Source: Membranipora membranacea
Taxonomy: Eukaryota; Bryozoa; Gymnolaemata; Cheilostomatida; Membraniporidae
Length of the DNA stretch: 64,000 nt
NCBI GenBank assembly: GCA_914767715.1
Contig: OU612067.1
Coordinates: forward strand, 11,158,001-11,222,000
Direction: 5' to 3'
Numbering within the stretch: the first letter of the stretch is position 1; the number at the start of each line of letters is the position of its first letter. Below, in pieces: positions 59,150 to 64,000 of this stretch. Under the pieces are notes generated by a model. It saw only the letters and a list, made by a program, of their open reading frames with translations, made no database searches and was not told where the DNA came from. A program made the position numbers and the translations under genes.

Positions 59150-59509
59150 GTGTTGAATGACTGGCTTTCATGGCAGGTTCATCTAGTGTATGTATATAAA
59201 AAGGTACAACGGAATGTTTACCTACTTCAAAATTTGAGATACTTCTTGGACATAGCAAATGCCCGCACATTTTACTTTCAGTTTATCAGTTGTCACCTTA
59301 TATATGGGATCCTTATCATTGGCAAATTGTCCTGCGATAAAGCCCTCAACAGATTGTTTTTGTTGCAAAAACGGGCTTTACGCATTATCACAAATGTGCA
59401 TACATCCGATATTATCTCATTCCAACCGAACACATTACACAATCATTACAACTCCTACCTCTTCCTAAGCTTGTTTGTTATTTCACTTCACTTTTTGCGC
59501 ATAAGATAA
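59150..59509 (+). pseudogene. LINE C-terminal fragment
   Basis: Open frame with VYKKVQRNVYLLQNLRYFL, FQFISCHLIYGI and LLQKRALRIITNVH, like the fragment at 45819-46400 and in opposite orientation. Upstream decayed RT reading (FLNGAIVTRWL-like) is not reliable. Confidence 0.75.
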
Positions 59510-60489
59510 GCAATTTTTTGACACCTCCATTTATATATAGAGGATTTAAAAACACTACCAAGTTCAATTTTCGTGATAAACATTACTTTTATATCATACA
59601 GACAATCTAAGATATAAAGTTTCTGCTATACATACAATTCTTTAACATTACATTTGAGATCTGAAGAGAAGTTCAGTTCATTCAAAACTTTACTATTCAA
59701 CCATATATTATCGACTTGACCAACATCATTGATGATATTGTTTCCTTTCTGTTTCTCTTTTTTTTTGTTTTAAAAAACATTTTTTCTTGCACTGAGTGCA
59801 AAACATTTCGAATGAGATGACTTTGGTTGCCAATAAAAGTATATATGGCTGCTTCCAGTTGAAACAACAATGATAAAGTAAAGTTAAGCACAAGCTGTGA
59901 TTGGAGTTAATAAGGTATTGGCATATATATCTAAACAAAAAAATGTTGATGCTAAGGTTATCCCACCATAACCATACACTCAATAGTCAATCCTGCTTGG
60001 GATTCAAAAACGAACTTCAAGCTATGGTTACTGTTGGGTTGGACTGACCATAGCTGACCATTTTTCTTGGTGTGTTGTGGTGAATCCCAACCATATGGTA
60101 CACAGGCTCTCTTTCAGATTTCGTTCTTGCATCAACACAACCTGACAAAACAAACTGATGCTGAGAGTTTCCCCCTTCAGCTACTGATAAGCGACCCCAA
60201 ATGCAGGCAAACTGGATCAAAATGGATCTATAAGTCCACTGATAGGCAGCAAATGTACATCAATTTCACAAAATTCAACATACGCTTGATATGGTCAAAC
60301 TAATCCTTAGTAACTACCATTCCTGATAATGACAATCTCCACCATAAGGCGGTATCGAAACCAAAGCATATTTATGAAATTTAGTTAAAGATTGTCTTTT
60401 ATTTCCATATCTCTGCTTGTCTGCTGTAGTATTAAATAGGAATCATGACCAGAGAATATTTTTTTGTTTCCATTGATTGAAAATGATAT
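59510..60489. other. Intergenic
   Basis: No gene or repeat recognised. Confidence 0.4.
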
Positions 60490-61152
60490 TTTTTCTTTTT
60501 TATAATGTAACAGAATAAGGGGAAAAATTAGGGGCGCTACAAGCATTCGCAACCAAAAAAGTTACGATCAACGCCACTGTATATGTTGTTTGGCAGTCAG
60601 GGTACTTGTCATAATAGTAGATGTTGTTAAATCTGGTGCAAAATTGACAAACAAATGAACACCATCACCAGGAAATTGTTAGAATTTCCACAATGTACGA
60701 CATAGGTTAGTGAAAGGGAGGTGGGAGGGGAAATTGAGCAGATTTTTTCTTTCAATATTGGCATGCTGACCGGATTTCTGATTGAATGAAAAATGTGAAT
60801 ATCATAAAAGCCTATCATTGGCTTTTAACAATAGTTATAAGTTTTCCTTACCATTAGGTTTTCCTTAGTTTGTTGAGGGAGGGCAACTTCTCATTCTAAT
60901 TGACATGGTTATTTGTCATGTCTTGAGCCTGATTGCCAAGACAATGAGGGTGTTATAAGGGCAGAGAAAAAACTGTTTTGTACCAAAAATTCTTTCTTAT
61001 AATGTAATAGATTATGGGGAAAAAACATGGGGCGCTTCACACATTTGTAACCAAAAAAGTGACGATCAACGCCACTGTATATGTTGTTTGACCTGACATA
61101 GTATTAGATGTTGTTAAATCTGGTGCAGAATTGACGAACAAATGAACACCAA
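60490..61152. repeat. Direct repeat pair, units about 170 bp, 500 bp apart
   Basis: 60490-60672 and 60990-61152 share TTATAATGTAA-AGA-TA-GGGGAAAAA, GGGGCGCT, AACCAAAAAAGT-ACGATC and the long block AACGCCACTGTATATGTTG, then TTAAATCTGGTGCA-AATTGAC. The second unit ends beside the recombinase fragment at 61217. Confidence 0.85.
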
Positions 61153-61158
61153 ACCAAT

Positions 61159-61194
61159 TGTTCCGAGCTAGGCACACATAGCAAGCTCGGAACA
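61159..61194. repeat. Inverted repeat TGTTCCGAGCT
   Basis: Perfect 11-bp arms at 61159-61169 and 61184-61194 with a 14-nt loop, between the direct repeats and the recombinase fragment. Confidence 0.8.
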
Positions 61195-61216
61195 GTTGTT
61201 TCGCCAAATCTGCACC

Positions 61217-61618
61217 TTAGTTTATCAAAATATATTTCTTGAAGGCATCAGATGTCCACCTGCCAAAGGATATCATTCTTGAGTCAGACCAGCCCCGAAT
61301 GCGAGCCCAGGTAGCGCCACCTTGTCTCAATGAGTGAGGTGTGACCCAGTCCTCTATTTTTGAATCATTTTGGACCTCGCTGAACTCTTTTCTGAACTCA
61401 GCTGTTGTGATTTCAAACAAAGGGCTGCTGCTTGAGGGTTTCAAATCTGTTAAATACCTCTTAGCAAGGCGAACCGGGCATGTCTCTCCCTCTACTGCTT
61501 TAATCATTATGCTTGCTGACTCTGCGTAATTCTTAAAAGAATTAATGTGCAATTCCATGGCATCATTGCTAAAACACACGTTGCCAAAACTATATGATGC
61601 CTTGCTGGGGATATACAA
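61217..61618 (-). pseudogene. Tyrosine recombinase C-terminal fragment (DIRS/Crypton-like element)
   Basis: 134 codons ending PHSLRQGGATWARIRGWSD, then FGRWTSDAFKKYI and a stop. The H-x-x-R box and the final Tyr in GRW-S-AF--YI are the C-terminal catalytic motifs of tyrosine recombinases found in DIRS-like and Crypton elements. The catalytic N-terminal Arg region is not in the same frame; the minus strand upstream (61700-61620: EVTFAELVLGRLDGKRFSAM) is related-looking but separated by a frame change. A relic. Confidence 0.8.
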
Positions 61619-61699
61619 TACTCACTATAGTGTGAGAACCAATAAAGAGCACAAGACACCATGGCGGAAAAGCGCTTCCCATCTAGTCTCCCCAAGACC

Positions 61700-63029
61700 A
61701 GCTCTGCAAAGGTAACCTCACTGTTCTTTTTTACACATATAATTTATCTGCTGACACATGCGACGAGATTGCACCGTGTTTCTTTCCGCCCTGTGCTAGG
61801 TTTGTGACCAACAACTCCATTGACGAAGAAGACAATTTTTTGAGCTTGTTCTCAGAGCAGAACATTTTGTATTGGATGTAAAATCAATCATGGGACTTTG
61901 TTGATCCCTCGGACAAAGACTTGTCTAAGAAACCCCACGCCTTAGCTTTCAGACCTGAAATAATTAGTGCAGGGGATATTTTATGTATCATGCGTATGTA
62001 CTTAGCTTTCTTTAATAAATATAGCATAATAATAATTAATGTCACATGTGTGCTTTGACCTTCTCACCCCCCCCCCCCCCCCGCGCTTCACGTCCTGGGG
62101 TTATTAAACGCCATCTGTTATTGATCTTTGAAAATATCTGAGATAAGTCAGAAATAAGGAAAAAACTAAATATGTTAGTTTTATTGTCACATACACTGTA
62201 TGTGACACGCCTAGGTGCATGACTCTACATGAAGTTAGGCATTGTATATTGCACTGTCATGGTTGCCATGGTCTTAATCTGATTAATTGTTATACTCTTC
62301 CGCATTTACTTCCATTTTTTGCACATTTAATTACCATCTAAATGCGGAGGTTGGCCATCAAAATAATGACGTATCATCCCACCTGTTTCTATTTTTACGA
62401 CCTATTTATACAGGTCAGTATAAAGAACAGTGGTTTTTGCTCTGAAGATTCAGTTACAACTTGGCGTTGCAATTTATCAGTTGCCTGGGGCATTTGCCCC
62501 AGGGTGTAGTTCAGTAATAAAATCATCAAACTGCCGAAAAACTGCATTCAGTATTATAAAGTAATCTCATATGAACTCTGCCAGCAGTGAACTGTCGTGA
62601 TCTTTCTCGATCCGACATTATGAAAATGATATTTGGTTCATTATATAAATAAAGAAACCGGTCAACCTTTTCAGATCTGTCCAATCAACGGATGGGATTC
62701 ATTACCCAATAGCATCTTTTTCTTTGCCCAATAGTACAATGGTTGACTGCATAACACATTTACTGCAGCTTTATTTAACTTCTACTATCTAGACAGACAA
62801 TGAAACCTGCAACAATAGAGCAGCTAAATAATATTTACATATACTACCTGAAGTTATAGTTTTTGCATATAATTTCACAGTGCCACAGTAAGTTATCATA
62901 TTTATAGCTTGGACCTGACTCTTTGTAAGAAGCAGGGTCAAAATTCGGCTTATCCTCAAACCCTATTACTTTGATCTCATTTAAGTAATCAGCTTATGGA
63001 TCATTTCAACAGACATTCATTGCTAGATG
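61700..63029. other. Intergenic
   Basis: Upstream remnants of the recombinase element may extend to about 61900 on the minus strand (GVVGHKPSTGRKETRCNLV) but stops interrupt it. A 16-base C run lies at 62067-62082. Nothing else recognised. Confidence 0.4.
62067..62082. repeat. Poly-C run
   Basis: Sixteen consecutive C. Confidence 0.9.
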
Positions 63030-64000
63030 AGCACCAATCGGCCTACCGGCACTCGACACTGGCACATTCCCTGATATGTGGAAACGCGCGCAAGTAGTTC
63101 CAGTACCGAAGGCCAAAACTCCCACCATCTACAAAGACTTCCGACCCATCAGCCTATTATTTCATCTTGGCAAACTCCTAGAGCAGGTGATCCTAAGTAA
63201 GATGACGACACATCTCGCTGATATATTAGATGTGAATCAATATGCCTACCAACAGAAACTGAGTACCACTGACGCACTACTGCAGCTACTCGATGACTGG
63301 ACATCAGCTCTTGATCAGAACTCAAACATTAAATTTGTCCAGAACGCAGTTTTAGATTTTTCAAAGGCGTTCGACAGAATGCAACACCCTATCTTATTGT
63401 CTAAAATGAACTCGCTAGGATTTAATTCCAATGTTATCAACTTGGTAGGAAGTTTTCTAAATTCAAGACAGCAGTGTGTCAAGTTTTCTAGACAATTTTC
63501 CACATACAAGCCCATTGATGTTGGTGCACCACAAGGCACTAAGCTTGGGCCTATTCTCTGGCTGATATACGTTAATGACTTGAAAGCTGAAGGTTTTAAT
63601 TGTGTGAAGTACGCAGATGACACCACATTTTATAAGCCTATTGTAAACCTCACCGATGACAATGTCTCTGATGCTATATCAAATGCTAATAGTTGGTCTT
63701 TAGAAAACAGTATGCTTCTCAACTCAAGTAAGACTGTTGTATTGAATATTGCTTTTTCTGACCGACCTGGTATGAACCTCGATGTAAACCCCAGTGATGA
63801 TACTTTTATCTCCCCATCTAAATCTGCTAAACTATTAGGAGTCACTGTAGACTCTCAACTGTCTTTTAGTGACCACATAGACTCTGTCGTGAGCAAATCA
63901 ATAGCAGACTGTATCTGATGAAGCAGCTTAAGACCATGGGTATGAACACCGCAGGACTGATAACATTCTATGCTGCCAATGTCAAACCCATTCTTTCCTA
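63030..64000 (+). mobile_element. LINE reverse transcriptase, frameshifted, runs off right edge
   Basis: Open from about 63033: LDTGTFPDMWKRAQVVPVPK, FRPISLLFHLGKLLEQVI, motif A VLDFSKAFDRMQHP, GAPQGTKLGPILW, KYADDTTFY. The first part of the element is missing. From about 63510 on it is almost identical to 53803-53340 (minus), but a one-base loss near 63894 relative to that copy shifts the frame and stops it at 63918. Confidence 0.9.

Overview
This is AT-rich animal nuclear DNA: spliced genes with canonical GT-AG introns, animal protein families (creatine kinase, SETD6), several LINE clades and DNA-transposon relics. A creatine kinase with at least two fused kinase domains, like the multidomain flagellar-type kinases of ciliated marine invertebrates, suggests a marine invertebrate. 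A sponge or another early-branching animal fits, but nothing here fixes the species. All exon models below were assembled by hand from splice sites, and reading phase was checked across every junction.

Layout. (1) 1-8936, minus: a multidomain creatine kinase with one N-terminal membrane segment; it runs off the left edge. A small three-exon gene of unknown function (5589-6564, plus) lies inside one of its introns. (2) 9767-20926, minus: a 449-residue protein that starts with a dual lipidation motif (MGCGGSK), includes a 10-nt microexon, and has a Gln-rich coiled coil and an acidic, tyrosine-rich C-terminal part. (3) 20927-21730: head-to-head promoter region. (4) 21731-28278, plus: a complete 12-exon SETD6 lysine methyltransferase gene. 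(5) 29010-34381, minus: a secreted protein of unknown family with a TIM-barrel-like look. (6) 34382-44000: intergenic, largely a decayed LINE (36.4-40.1 kb) whose ORF1 begins with a viroplasmin/RNase H1 N-terminal-like domain, plus SINEs. (7) 44679-57046, minus: a second copy of the gene in (5), with a membrane-anchor N-terminus instead of a signal peptide. It is swollen by insertions and has a mutated splice donor. (8) 57-64 kb: intergenic, with LINE fragments, a tyrosine-recombinase fragment and a LINE nearly identical to one at 53 kb.

The main story is a local segmental duplication. The unit ran from inside the 3' part of SETD6 through the secreted-protein gene, and a relict SETD6 exon at 44055-44117 marks it. 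Because the copies align through their introns, each acts as the empty-site control for the other. This dates two insertions in the second copy to after the duplication: a hAT-type element (8-bp target duplication ACTGTTCT, ends CAGGGGCG/CGCCCCTG) and a 3.2-kb LINE (target duplication GGATC). That LINE keeps a 787-codon open frame although the reverse-transcriptase segment carrying the first catalytic aspartate is missing.
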